A stretch of 64,000 nt of DNA from Nocardia sp. NBC_01503 (GCF_036327755.1 NZ_CP109596.1:4650001-4714000), one strand, 5' to 3'. Shown: positions 23,809 through 32,012, counted from the first letter of the stretch. Notes: generated by a model from the sequence alone, not told the origin. Numbers and translations are program-made.

Positions 23809-24861
23809 TTAAGCGGCTGTCGTGTCGGTCTCCTGGGTGGTGTCTTGGGTTGGTCGGTTGATCCAGGCGGTGTCGGGTAGGTCGAGGATCTTCGGTGTCG
23901 TTGTGGTGCCGAAGCGGTGTGGGTGCCGCGCGCGGGCCTGGGCGAGCACGGCTGCCCGTTCGGCGGCCTTGTCGGTGGCCAGCCCGTAGTGGACGTCGGC
24001 GGGGGTGTGTAGGCCGATGCCGGTGTGGCGGTGTTCGTGGTTGTACCAGTCGGCGAAGGAATCCATGAATCCTCTTGCGGTGGTGAGTGATCCGAAGCGT
24101 TCGGGGAACTCCGGCCCGTATTTCAGGGTCTTGAACAGTGCTTCGGAGTAGGGGTTGTCATTGGACACCCGCGGTCGTGAATGCGAGCGGGTGACCTCGA
24201 GATCGGCCAGTAGAGCGGCGACGGTTTTGCTGGTCATCGAGGTGCCCCGATCGGCGTGCACGACCTGCGGGATCCCGTGGACTCCGAAGATCTCCTTCAT
24301 CAATTCTGTTGCCAGAACACCGGATTCATGATTGTGGACATGGACCCCGACGATATAGCGGGAGTAGATGTCGATCATCACGTAGGCATCGAAATATTGT
24401 CCCTTGACCGGGCCCGCGAGCTTGGTGATGTCCCACGAATACACCTGCCTCGGTGCGGTGGCGACCAACTCCGGACACACCTTGCTCGGATGGCGCGCCA
24501 ACCTTCGACGCTCCTTGACCTGCTTGTTTTCCCGCAACACCCGATACATCGTGGACACCGAACACAGGTAGGTGCCCTCGTCCAGGAGCTGAGCGAAGAC
24601 CTGCAACGGCGCCAGATCGACGAACCCGGGACTGCCCAGCACCTCCAAGATCTTGCGGCGCTCGAACTCGGAGAGCTTGTTCACCGGATCCGAAACCGGT
24701 TGCCGAAAAACCGAACTCGGTCCCGCGGCCGCGTTGCGGCGGCGGATCGCGGTGGAACGCACCAGCCCGGTCAACACCGCCGCACGCCGAGTTCCGGCTC
24801 CGACCTCGGTCAACGACGTGTACGCGGTGGTCAGCGCTGTCTGCGCTTCTCTTGCGAATCC
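23809..24861 (-). CDS. IS3-family transposase OrfB (DDE integrase domain)
   Basis: About 350 codons in the frame that overlaps the OrfA end; no canonical start is clear, so it is probably made as an OrfAB frameshift fusion (a TTG at 24813 is an alternative). The DDE residues are in VYSWDITKLAGPVKGQYFDA, QVVHADRGTSMTSKTV and SNDNPYSEALFKTLKYGPEF. The C-terminal WYNHEHRHTGIGLHTPADVH motif is also typical. The frame is intact, so the element may be active. Confidence 0.88.
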   Translation of the reverse strand, partial: GFAREAQTALTTAYTSLTEVGAGTRRAAVLTGLVRSTAIRRRNAAAGPSSVFRQPVSDPVNKLSEFERRKILEVLGSPGFVDLAPLQVFAQLLDEGTYLCSVSTMYRVLRENKQVKERRRLARHPSKVCPELVATAPRQVYSWDITKLAGPVKGQYFDAYVMIDIYSRYIVGVHVHNHESGVLATELMKEIFGVHGIPQVVHADRGTSMTSKTVAALLADLEVTRSHSRPRVSNDNPYSEALFKTLKYGPEFPERFGSLTTARGFMDSFADWYNHEHRHTGIGLHTPADVHYGLATDKAAERAAVLAQARARHPHRFGTTTTPKILDLPDTAWINRPTQDTTQETDTTAA

Positions 24862-25268
24862 GCTCTCTCGGAGAGAGATTCCAAGAGAGCGTGTGCTTTT
24901 CCCATGATGTCCAGGGCGGCCTCGGTGGTAACGAGGCGTTTGTTCGCACGCGCCAATTCCGCTGTCAGGCGAGCGATTTCGGCTTGCTCGGCGGTGAGTT
25001 TGCCGACCTTCTCGCCCGGCTTCTTCCCGGACAGGACTCCCGCGTCGCGTTGCTTGCGCCACTCGCTGATCTGCGAGGAATACAGCCCTTCTCGCCGCAG
25101 ATACCCGCCACCGTCGCCGTGTTCGATCGCCTGCTCGTAGGCCTGCAGATACGCCAACTTGTCCGCCGCGCTGAACGCACGCCGCCGCTTCGGCTCGTCA
25201 CCACGCGGCCCTCGAGAACCCATCCGCCCATTGTGGCCTTCGGCCACCGTGGTGCTTGTCCTGGTCAT
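24831..25268 (-). CDS. IS3-family transposase OrfA
   Basis: 145 aa. An N-terminal HTH of the IS3 type (RAFSAADKLAYLQAYEQAIE, then YSSQISEWRKQRDAG) and a leucine-zipper region (LTAEQAEIARLTAELARANK, about residues 90-125). The end overlaps OrfB in a different frame, where a programmed frameshift would make the OrfAB transposase. It appears complete. Confidence 0.88.
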   Translation of the reverse strand: MTRTSTTVAEGHNGRMGSRGPRGDEPKRRRAFSAADKLAYLQAYEQAIEHGDGGGYLRREGLYSSQISEWRKQRDAGVLSGKKPGEKVGKLTAEQAEIARLTAELARANKRLVTTEAALDIMGKAHALLESLSERADSQEKRRQR

Positions 25269-25784
25269 GAAATATCGATCCGTCTCTCGCCCTGCATCTA
25301 CCCGATTGGCTCCGAGCCGGTGGACTCACCTCACCCTGACACGCAGGGCTGAGACCCATGCGGCCTCGAGTCGTTCCTTGTACGGGCGTCCAAGCTCATC
25401 GAAGAACGGCATGAGTTCGTCGGCGGCCCACGGGTGCGGGACTGCTGTGATCCGAGCCGCTGGGTCTACGGCGAAAGCAACATACTGCCGATATGCGGCT
25501 ACAAACTCGTTGTAGGTTCGAAGGCGGATATCCCGCCATTCACGCTGATGGTCACGATGCCACTGCCGGTCTTGATTCCTGATGGTCAACCATCCGCCGA
25601 GTAGGACACCCGACAGAACAGCTAGCGCCGATATCGCGTTGCCTGCGACGCTCATTGGCCCTCCCCGCGCCTTCACTGCCGAGGTGAATCATATTTCACC
25701 CCAATTGCTTTGAGAGTACGCATCGCCCGAACCACTTCGGATGAGCCAACGTGTGCGGGGACGCTGAGGGTGAGTCGGGACCTT

Positions 25785-26747
25785 TCACAACTTGTCGCCA
25801 AGTCGCGCGCGTCGGTGCGCGGCCTTCGCTCGTTCATCTGCGACGGATTTGCCGTAGCGGTCGAGCATCTGGCGGGAGCGCCAGCCTGCGAGCATCATGA
25901 GGTCTTGCTCCTGGCCGCCGTTGGCTAGCCAGGTGTGGGCGAACCAGTGGCGGAACTGGTGGGGGTGGATGTGGTCGATTCCGGCTGCTGTGGTGCGGCG
26001 TTCGAGCATTTGACGGAGGCCGTGGTCAGTCATGCGGCCTTGTCGTCCGAGCCAGAGGGCTGTTTCGTCGTTCTTGGCTTTCGGGTGTTTGGCGCGGGCT
26101 CGTAGATATTTGCGGAGCGCGACTCTGGTTTTATCTCCGAACGGGGCTGTCCGCGGCCTGCGTCCCTTGCCGATGACCATGGCGGTGTTCTCAGCGAAGT
26201 CGAGGTCGGGGATGTCTAATCCGGCGAGTTCTCCTGCACGACAGCCGGTATCGGTGAACATCCGGATGATGGCGGTGTCACGTAGCGCCTCGAAGTCAGT
26301 ACCCGCGCACTCGGCAAGCAGGGCGCGGAGCGCTTCATCAGGCGGAACTGCCGTCAGGTTTTCGGGAGCGTCCGGCAGCGTCATCTTGTCGAAGGGGTCG
26401 CTAGCTATGATCCCCTCTGCCGCAAGGTATTTGAAGAACTGTTGCAGGGCACGGTAGTTGCTTCGTGCGTACTCGGGGGAGAGCGGCTTGCCTGAGCGCT
26501 TGTTCGGTCGCGTCAGTAGCGACTCGATGAAACTGCCGACATGGTCACGGGTGACCTCCGGTGCGAGAGTCGGCAGTTCGTTCTCGATGAGGTAGTCGAC
26601 GAAGTAGCCGATGCGCATCAGATAGCCGTCGATGGTGATCTTGCTCCGGTTCCGGCGGCGCAGCTCGGTCGCGAAGTCATCCTTGAGTTCTCGAAGATCA
26701 TCCAGGTCGAGCGCGCCCATACGACTGAATCTTACGCCCGAATACAT
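25785..26747 (-). CDS. int: Tyrosine recombinase/integrase of the element
   Basis: 320 aa; ATG 26720 (MGALDLDDL) is an alternative start. An N-terminal SAM-like core-binding domain (about 10-110: KITIDGYLMRIGYFVDYLIE) is followed by the catalytic domain with the conserved residues in FTDTGCRAGELAGL (Arg), HPHQFRHWFAHTWLA (HxxR), LAGWRSRQMLDRYGKS (Trp in the usual His/Trp position and Tyr nucleophile). It lies 72 bp from the 3' end of a tRNA gene, the usual place for an integrase of an element inserted in that tRNA. Expected to catalyse integration and excision. Confidence 0.9.
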   Translation of the reverse strand: MYSGVRFSRMGALDLDDLRELKDDFATELRRRNRSKITIDGYLMRIGYFVDYLIENELPTLAPEVTRDHVGSFIESLLTRPNKRSGKPLSPEYARSNYRALQQFFKYLAAEGIIASDPFDKMTLPDAPENLTAVPPDEALRALLAECAGTDFEALRDTAIIRMFTDTGCRAGELAGLDIPDLDFAENTAMVIGKGRRPRTAPFGDKTRVALRKYLRARAKHPKAKNDETALWLGRQGRMTDHGLRQMLERRTTAAGIDHIHPHQFRHWFAHTWLANGGQEQDLMMLAGWRSRQMLDRYGKSVADERAKAAHRRARLGDKL

Positions 26748-26818
26748 AGCTCTACGTGCTGTGTACTGGTTCGTCTCTACGAGTCTGCATCAAGTACTTG
26801 CAGCTCAGACGCTATAAG

Positions 26819-26892
26819 TGGGGCGGGCGGGGCTCGAACCCGCGACCAATGGATTATGAGTCCACGGCTCTAACCGACTGAGCTACCGCCCC
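26819..26892 (-). tRNA. tRNA-Met (anticodon CAU)
   Basis: 74 nt folding into a full cloverleaf: acceptor GGGGCGG/CCGCCCC with discriminator A, anticodon stem GTGGA/TCCAT around loop CTCATAA (anticodon CAT), T arm GCGGG-TTCGAGC-CCCGC. No CCA is encoded. The elongator Met identity is assumed; a tRNA-Ile with a lysidine-modified CAU cannot be excluded. The 3' end faces the integrase gene, so it is a plausible attachment site of the element to its left. Confidence 0.9.
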
Positions 26893-26988
26893 GGGCCGCA
26901 GGTTGAAGCTGCGGGCCTCGCGATGCTACCTCGACCCTGTGGGGGATGCCTAGTTGGGGGCTACGGTGTCGTAAGTTTGGTGGGAAAT

Positions 26989-27013
26989 CCCCCGGCGACA
27001 GACGAGCCGGGGG
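26989..27013 (-). terminator. Hairpin after the DUF4234-like gene
   Basis: CCCCCGGC (26989-26996) pairs with GCCGGGGG (27006-27013) around a 9-nt loop, followed on the minus strand by ATTTCCC. It lies about 40 bp past the stop at 27054. Confidence 0.6.
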
Positions 27014-27053
27014 AGAGGTTTGACCGAATTTGCCTCGGGGAGACCGGGTTCCG

Positions 27054-27433
27054 TTACTGAGCGTAGTGGGTGGCGATCTTGTTGAGTTCGAGCTGGTAGT
27101 AGAGGATTCCTAGGCCGAAGACGAAGTTCAGGAGGAAGGCGACTACCGGGTTGCAGGCGCCCTCGAGGCCGGCGGGCTCTTGGGATTGTTTGATGCGATT
27201 GCCGGTGCGCCAGAAGCTGATGATGGCGGCGATGCCCGTCCAGGACAGGAAGACCATGACCAGCAACGGGCCCGCGACGGGGGCTTCGGGGTCGCGGCGG
27301 AGTTCGGCCATCTCCTTGTGGATCTTGTAGTACCAGACGACGACGTAGATGCCGAGGGTGATCAGGGGTCAGACGAGCCAGGCCAGGACGGGGTTGCGGG
27401 GTTGGATGGGGTGGCCGCCTGGGTGGGGATCAT
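27054..27433 (-). pseudogene. DUF4234-like membrane protein, broken
   Basis: The 3' part is a clear two-helix membrane protein (VFLSWTGIAAIISFWRTGNR, NPVVAFLLNFVFGLGILYYQ). Upstream the same frame reads RNPVLAWLV, TGA, then PLITLGIYVVVWYYKIHKEM; in DUF4234 proteins this position is normally Trp in a WPLITLGIY-like motif, so TGG has become TGA. Further upstream, the only likely start (ATG 27433, MIPTQAATPSNP) is in another frame, implying an additional frameshift. It may yield a shortened protein from an internal start, but the gene looks inactivated. Confidence 0.55.
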
Positions 27434-27560
27434 GGTGAATCCTGTTGGGGTCGAGGGGAATTCGGGTCCCGGGTTGCCGGGGTGAGGCGACCGTATCGGT
27501 GGCTTCGTGATCAGATCGTGAACCGCCTAGGCTGGCGTTAACCACTCGGCTGGAGGAATC

Positions 27561-27989
27561 ATGGCGAATCTGTTCGTGAACGTGCTCCGTGGACATCAGT
27601 TCATCTATGAGAAGAGCGGCGGGCTGGTCGGGCATCGGCTGCTGTTCGGGAATCCGACGCTGCTGTTGCGGACGGTCGGACGGAAGACAGGGCAGCCGCG
27701 GACCTCGGCGCTGACCTACGCCAAGGATGGCAAGGATTATCTGGTGACCGCGTCCAACGGCGGGTCCTCGCGGCCGCCGGGGTGGCTGGCGAATGTGAAG
27801 GCCAAGCCGGACTGCGAGATTCAGGTCGGGACCACCAAGATTCAGGTCACCGCGCGAGCCACCTATCCGGACGATCCGGAGTACGCCCGCAGGTTCGCGT
27901 TGGTCGACAAGATCAATGGCGGTCGATATGCGCAGTATCAGGAGAAGACCTCGCGCAAGATCGCCGTGGTCGTGCTCAGCCCCAGGTAG
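27561..27989 (+). CDS. Deazaflavin (F420)-dependent nitroreductase family protein
   Basis: 142 aa. Family signatures: GNPTLLLRTVGRKTGQPRTS (about 31-50), then LTYAKDGKDYLVTASNGGS and NVKAKPDCEIQVG. A paralogue of the gene at 530-1024. GGAGG lies just upstream of ATG 27561. Stands alone. Substrate unknown; members reduce quinones or nitro compounds with F420H2. Confidence 0.88.
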   Translation: MANLFVNVLRGHQFIYEKSGGLVGHRLLFGNPTLLLRTVGRKTGQPRTSALTYAKDGKDYLVTASNGGSSRPPGWLANVKAKPDCEIQVGTTKIQVTARATYPDDPEYARRFALVDKINGGRYAQYQEKTSRKIAVVVLSPR

Positions 27990-28069
27990 AGTCGGGTGAG
28001 CCGCGCCGAGATGAGCACCGTCACGGCGCGGCGAGTTGGACAGCTGAGCTAAGGGTCGGCTATTATCTG

Positions 28070-28190
28070 CGGCGAGGGGAGTACTTCCCAAGAATCATTC
28101 CGGTCAGTACGGATCGCGCCATCGTGATCCCCGGGTGGTTGCCCAAGGCTGTGTGGTTCGAACCGCACGGGTGAAGGAGACCTCAGGCGG
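28070..28190 (+). promoter_or_regulatory. yybP-ykoY-type manganese riboswitch leader of terC
   Basis: The leader of terC holds the hallmarks of this RNA class: GAGGGGAGTA near the 5' side and GGAGACCTC near the 3' side, where GAGG and CCTC close the basal stem, with GTCAGTACGG and a CGGGTGGTTGCCC-type helix between. yybP-ykoY RNAs sense Mn2+ and commonly precede terC/alx genes. Just downstream, CCTCAGGC (28181-28188) can pair with GCCCGAGG (28199-28206), covering the GAGGAGG ribosome-binding site, which suggests translational control. The class assignment is by conserved motifs only. Confidence 0.68.
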
Positions 28191-28216
28191 TTTTTCCTGC
28201 CCGAGGAGGTCCCCGA

Positions 28217-29233
28217 ATGAGTCCTGATCTAACTTTCCTGGCGAGTCCCGCCGCTATCGAATCCGTTGGTACGCCCTGGTTGTGGGCTGGAACCATCGGC
28301 GTTGTGCTGGCGCTGCTGATTCTCGACTTCGCCATTACGCGCCGCCCGCACGAGGTCTCCATGCGTGAGGCGCTGGGCTGGACGATCTTCTACATCGCGC
28401 TGCCGGTCGCCTTCGGCATCTTCCTGTGGACGCGAAACGGCACGAACACCGGCATGGAATTCTTCACCGGATATTTGCTGGAGAAGTCCCTCTCGGTCGA
28501 TAACCTCTTCGTCTTCATGTTGCTGCTCTCCGCGTTCGCGGTCCCGGCGGCTTTGGCTCAGCGTGTACTGCTCTACGGCATCGCCGGGGCGCTCGTGCTG
28601 CGCGGCATCTTCATCGCACTCGGCGCGGCCGCCTTGGCCACCCTCGACTGGGCCTTCCTGCTCTTCGGTCTGATCCTGCTGATCACCGCAGTGAAACTGC
28701 TGGCCGACGCCGCCGGCGGACATGAGCAGGACGTCGATGTGTCGTCCATGAAGTCGGTCAAACTGCTGCGCCGCTTCATGCCGGTCACCGATGACTACCG
28801 CGGCACCAAGATGACTGTCATGGAGGCCGGACGCCGCGCCCTCACCCCGCTGGCTCTGGTGGTGGCCGCCGTGATGGCGACCGACCTGGTCTTCGCCGTC
28901 GACTCCGTGCCCGCCGTCTACGGCGTCACCGGTGACCCGTTCCTGGTGTTCGCCACCAACGCCTTCGCGCTACTCGGTTTGCGCGCACTGTATTTCGTGC
29001 TGCACGCCGCGCTCTCGCGACTGGTGCACCTGGCGTACGGCCTGGCCGCCATCCTCGCCTTCATCGGCGTGAAGCTGGTGCTGCACTGGGCGCACGGCGT
29101 GTGGAGCGGTGTACCGACCATCCCGACGGCCGCTTCGCTCGTGGTGATCGTGGTGGTGCTGGCGACGGTGACCGTCACCAGCCTGCGCGCCACCCGCGGC
29201 CAGGATCAGACCGAGATCGAACCGGCCAATTGA
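28217..29233 (+). CDS. terC: TerC-family membrane protein (manganese exporter family)
   Basis: 338 aa, with about nine membrane segments. Conserved acidic motifs within the membrane are in GYLLEKSLSVDNLFVFMLL and MATDLVFAVDSVPAVYGVTG, as in TerC/Alx proteins, which export Mn2+ and help load secreted enzymes in bacteria. GAGGAGG lies 9 nt upstream of ATG 28217. Regulation by the preceding Mn-sensing leader would fit that role. No other ter genes adjoin it, although a TerD-domain protein lies at 42801. Confidence 0.92.
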   Translation: MSPDLTFLASPAAIESVGTPWLWAGTIGVVLALLILDFAITRRPHEVSMREALGWTIFYIALPVAFGIFLWTRNGTNTGMEFFTGYLLEKSLSVDNLFVFMLLLSAFAVPAALAQRVLLYGIAGALVLRGIFIALGAAALATLDWAFLLFGLILLITAVKLLADAAGGHEQDVDVSSMKSVKLLRRFMPVTDDYRGTKMTVMEAGRRALTPLALVVAAVMATDLVFAVDSVPAVYGVTGDPFLVFATNAFALLGLRALYFVLHAALSRLVHLAYGLAAILAFIGVKLVLHWAHGVWSGVPTIPTAASLVVIVVVLATVTVTSLRATRGQDQTEIEPAN

Positions 29234-29239
29234 GCTGAG

Positions 29240-29266
29240 CCGCCGGGCGCCAGCACTGCCCGGCGG
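29240..29266 (+). terminator. Hairpin after terC
   Basis: CCGCCGGGC (29240-29248) pairs with GCCCGGCGG (29258-29266) around a 9-nt loop, seven bases after the terC stop. Only TT follows, so it is a GC-type terminator at best. Confidence 0.5.
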
Positions 29267-29338
29267 TTACCGCCGCCACCCCTGATCCCCAAAAACCGAG
29301 GCCATGTGCGCGCACAGCCTTCCGACGTACCGTGAATC

Positions 29339-29830
29339 ATGATGCTGCAACGTTTCCGGCCGATCGGTGTCGACAGGATCAACCGCGTGGTCGACGAATT
29401 GGTGCTTCCCGAGGCCGTGTACAAGACCTGTCCCTGGCAGCCTCGTGAACTGGTGGAAACCGGTCTGCGGCAATGGCTTCGCTGCTGCGGCGCGGCCATG
29501 CGGGACGGGCAGGTGATCGGTATGCCGTCCTTCGCGGTGGATGAGGCCTGGCACGGACTCATTCTGTGCACCATGCGATATCAGCGCTTCTGTAATGCCG
29601 CGTACGGCCGCTTCCTGCACCACTTCCCATCCGGTGAGGGCTCGGGCGACCCGAACGATCCGATGGTGGATCAGCTCGGCCGCACCGTGGTCGCCTGGGC
29701 GATGGTGGCGCGGCCGGGTGAGGAATGCGTGCTCTGGGACCTGGATACGGTTGTGGGAGTGGATGATCCGTGGGGCATCTCCCGGGACCGGGTCGACCTC
29801 ATCGAAACGGCGCTGCGGGCCGAAGCCTGA
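29339..29830 (+). CDS. Conserved hypothetical protein, 163 aa
   Basis: Soluble, with many conserved-looking aromatic and cysteine residues (YKTCPWQPRELVETGLRQWL, FAVDEAWHGLILCTMRYQRF, RFLHHFPSGEGSG). The DEAWHGLILCT segment resembles the glycine-rich-domain-like proteins of actinobacteria, in which a His may be functional. The likely start is ATG 29339 or the next codon ATG 29342. Function not known. Confidence 0.65.
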   Translation: MMLQRFRPIGVDRINRVVDELVLPEAVYKTCPWQPRELVETGLRQWLRCCGAAMRDGQVIGMPSFAVDEAWHGLILCTMRYQRFCNAAYGRFLHHFPSGEGSGDPNDPMVDQLGRTVVAWAMVARPGEECVLWDLDTVVGVDDPWGISRDRVDLIETALRAEA

Positions 29831-29862
29831 AACCCGCAGCGCCGTAATCGGAGTGGTCGGTG

Positions 29863-30123
29863 TCAGCTGCCGCCTCCGCCGCCGCAACCCCCTCCGCCAC
29901 CACCGCAGCCCCCGCCGCAGCCCCCGCCGCCGCAGCCGCCATGGCCGTGCCCACCCCCGCCGCAGCCACTACCGCCGTCGTAGTAGCTCGAGCTCGAGCC
30001 GCCACTGAGGCCGTGGCGGTAGCTCGACCGCCGATTGCGCGGTCGCCGCGTCTCGATCTCCGCGTTACGACCCACCCGGACCATCGCCCACGTCGCCCCG
30101 ATCAGCGCCATGAAAATTACCAA
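29863..30123 (-). CDS. Small Gly/Cys-rich membrane-anchored protein beside the right IS1380 copy
   Basis: 86 aa if it starts at TTG 30123, 82 aa from ATG 30111. A short membrane helix (VIFMALIGATWAMVRVG) and a Gly/Cys/His repeat tail (GCGGGGHGHGGCGGGGCGGG). No ribosome-binding site is seen, because the IS1380 end (30133) lies only 10-22 bp upstream of the possible starts and has displaced the natural upstream region. Expression is therefore doubtful. The function of such Gly-rich proteins is unknown. Confidence 0.5.
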   Translation of the reverse strand: MVIFMALIGATWAMVRVGRNAEIETRRPRNRRSSYRHGLSGGSSSSYYDGGSGCGGGGHGHGGCGGGGCGGGCGGGGGGCGGGGGS

Positions 30124-30132
30124 AGCTATTAG

Positions 30133-31807
30133 CCTCGGCCGATCACGCTAATTGCTGGTGAGGTCCCCCAGGAATGGCGAAAGGTGCTCTGACCCGCGAT
30201 AATTCATCTTGCGAAGGAAGAATTGATCGAGGTTTTGGAGCACCTTTCTGGTGAAGCAGTCTATCTCGCCGTATCCACGGTTGCGCACCGACGCCCAAGG
30301 ATCGGGCATCGTGACCCAGGCCGGGGCGGTCCTATTGCTCAGGACCGCGGAGAAACTGGGTTTGACCAGCGAAATATCAGCGGCGTTCGCGCCGTGGCGC
30401 AAGTCGATGGCCACCCATGACCCCGGAAAGATCCTCCTCGACCTGGCGGTCGCGGTGGCGATCGGTGGTGACTGCGTCGCGGATCTTTCGATACTGCGCG
30501 CCGAGCCCGGGGTGTTCGGGCCGGTCGCCTCGGGGCCGACGGTGTCGCGGTTGATCACCCTATTGGCCGGGGATGCACCGAAAGCGTTGTCCGCCATCGA
30601 TTCCGCGCGCGCCCGAGCCCGGGCCACCGCGTGGTCGCTGGCCGGTGAGCGCGCCCCCGACCACGACATCGACGCTGATCGTCCACTGGTCATCGACCTC
30701 GATGCCACGCTGGTGACCGCGCACAGTGACAAAGAACACGCCGCCCCAACATTCAAGCGGGGCTACGGTTTTCACCCGCTGTGCGCGTTCATCGACCACG
30801 GTTCCGACGGCACCGGTGAGCCCGCCGCGATGTTGCTGCGGCCCGGTAACGCCGGGGCGAACACCGCCGCCGATCACAAGAAGGTCCTGGCCGCAGCGCT
30901 GGGCCAGTTGCCGTGGGCCCCGGGATATCGAGTGGGCCGGAAAGTGTTGGTGCGCACCGATGCCGGTGGCGGCACCCATGAATTCGTGGGCTACTGCCAT
31001 GCGCGGCGGTTGCAGTACTCGGTCGGATTCGGTCTCACCGAATCGGTCGTCGCCGCCATGGACGCCTACCTCCCGAACTCCGCGTGGACCCCGGCCTACG
31101 ACGCCGAGGGACAGGTGCGGCCCGGGGCGTGGGTCGCCGAGATCACCGGGATCATCGGGTTGTCCGGGTGGCCACCGGGCATGCGGGTGATCGTCCGCAA
31201 GGAAAAACCGCACCCGGGTGCGCAACTGCGGTTCACCGATCTGGACGGGCTGCGGTTGACCGCCTTCGCCACCAACACCACCCGCGGCCAGCTCCCGGAC
31301 CTCGAATTGCGCCACCGCCGCCGCGCCCGCTGCGAGGACCGCATCAGAAACGCGAAAGACACTGGGCTGCGCAACCTTCCGTTCCACGACTTCGCCGCCA
31401 ACCGGATCTGGTGCGCCATCGTCGAACTCGCCCTGGATTTGACCGCGTGGCTGCAACTGCTGGCACTGCACGAGCATCCCGCACGCCGGTGGGAACCGAA
31501 AACCCTTCGGCTACGGCTGTTCTCCACGGCCGGGCGCCTCGCTCGCCACGCCCGACGCACACGGTTACATCTGGCCCGACACGCACCCTGGACGTCCCTG
31601 CTCACCACCGCCCACGACCGCCTCGCAGCCACCTGAACAGCATCGACCCACACCATCAACCCTGAAAGGACCAGTCTCCGGGCCCGTGGAGCCCGACAGC
31701 CAGCCCGCTGCGCGGGCAGGCTGCCCTGCCCCACAACCGGAAACTACAATCGAAACACCAATCCGAAACCGATCAGGCCGGCACATCAGCCACACGAAAG
31801 ATCGAGG
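30133..31807 (+). mobile_element. IS1380-family insertion sequence, right copy
   Basis: 1,675 bp, nearly identical to and inverted relative to the copy at 6252-7926. It is flanked by a perfect 4-bp target duplication TTAG (30129-30132 and 31808-31811), showing simple transposition at this site. Upstream of the transposase an inverted repeat (AAAGGTGCTC at 30180-30189, GAGCACCTTT at 30238-30247) could fold the mRNA start when transcription enters from outside. Confidence 0.95.
30251..31636 (+). CDS. IS1380-family DDE transposase (right copy)
   Basis: 461 aa from GTG 30251, differing from the left copy at about four residues (for example HAPWTSL here against HAPRTSL, and GFGLTES against GFGPTES). 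Catalytic Asp, Asp and Glu motifs are present as in the other copy. Both copies are intact, so either can mobilise both. Confidence 0.95.
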   Translation: MKQSISPYPRLRTDAQGSGIVTQAGAVLLLRTAEKLGLTSEISAAFAPWRKSMATHDPGKILLDLAVAVAIGGDCVADLSILRAEPGVFGPVASGPTVSRLITLLAGDAPKALSAIDSARARARATAWSLAGERAPDHDIDADRPLVIDLDATLVTAHSDKEHAAPTFKRGYGFHPLCAFIDHGSDGTGEPAAMLLRPGNAGANTAADHKKVLAAALGQLPWAPGYRVGRKVLVRTDAGGGTHEFVGYCHARRLQYSVGFGLTESVVAAMDAYLPNSAWTPAYDAEGQVRPGAWVAEITGIIGLSGWPPGMRVIVRKEKPHPGAQLRFTDLDGLRLTAFATNTTRGQLPDLELRHRRRARCEDRIRNAKDTGLRNLPFHDFAANRIWCAIVELALDLTAWLQLLALHEHPARRWEPKTLRLRLFSTAGRLARHARRTRLHLARHAPWTSLLTTAHDRLAAT

Positions 31808-31969
31808 TTAGAGCGCCCATTGCGAGCCACATCCTCCCCAGCGTGAATCGTTGTAGCTGAAAGCTACTGCGATGCCGAGGCATTCGGCAGACCCGGAAAT
31901 TCGGGTAATAGATATGGGTGTGGAAACCTGTGGAACTGGGTACCGGCAATTCGGAGAGTGATACGAAAA

Positions 31970-31997
31970 CGCCCCTCGCGGATATCCGCGAGGGGCG
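31970..31997 (-). terminator. Perfect hairpin terminator after ephD
   Basis: CGCCCCTCGCGGAT followed by its own complement forms a 28-bp perfect palindrome. On the minus strand it is followed by TTTTCG. It lies 15 bp beyond the ephD stop codon at 32013. Confidence 0.85.
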
Positions 31998-32012
31998 CAT
32001 GCTTATTTCGTG

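Larger units (their letters stand above)
23794..25328 (-). mobile_element. IS3-family insertion sequence
   Basis: About 1,535 bp. Imperfect terminal repeats: TGAGTCCAGCGGGTG at the left end and, on the opposite strand, TGAGTCCACCGGCTC at the right end. The flanking triplets (GGA and CCT) do not match, so no 3-bp target duplication is visible. It contains orfA and orfB in the usual overlapping arrangement and interrupts a membrane-anchored hypothetical gene. Confidence 0.82.
23539..25655 (-). pseudogene. Membrane-anchored hypothetical protein interrupted by an IS3 element
   Basis: The N-terminal part (25655 down to 25329) has a membrane anchor (NAISALAVLSGVLLGGWLTI) and a helical body (WRDIRLRTYNEFVAAYRQYV) and ends in SALRVRVR at the IS end. 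The C-terminal part (23793 down to 23539) reads STLKNSAARLTYESEETASA and runs to LSEDRGSAPGGAPT. Joining the sequences outside the IS ends restores one frame (VR-STLKNSAA), giving a protein of about 190 aa. Anchored helical proteins like this are common in actinobacteria, function unknown. Confidence 0.65.
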
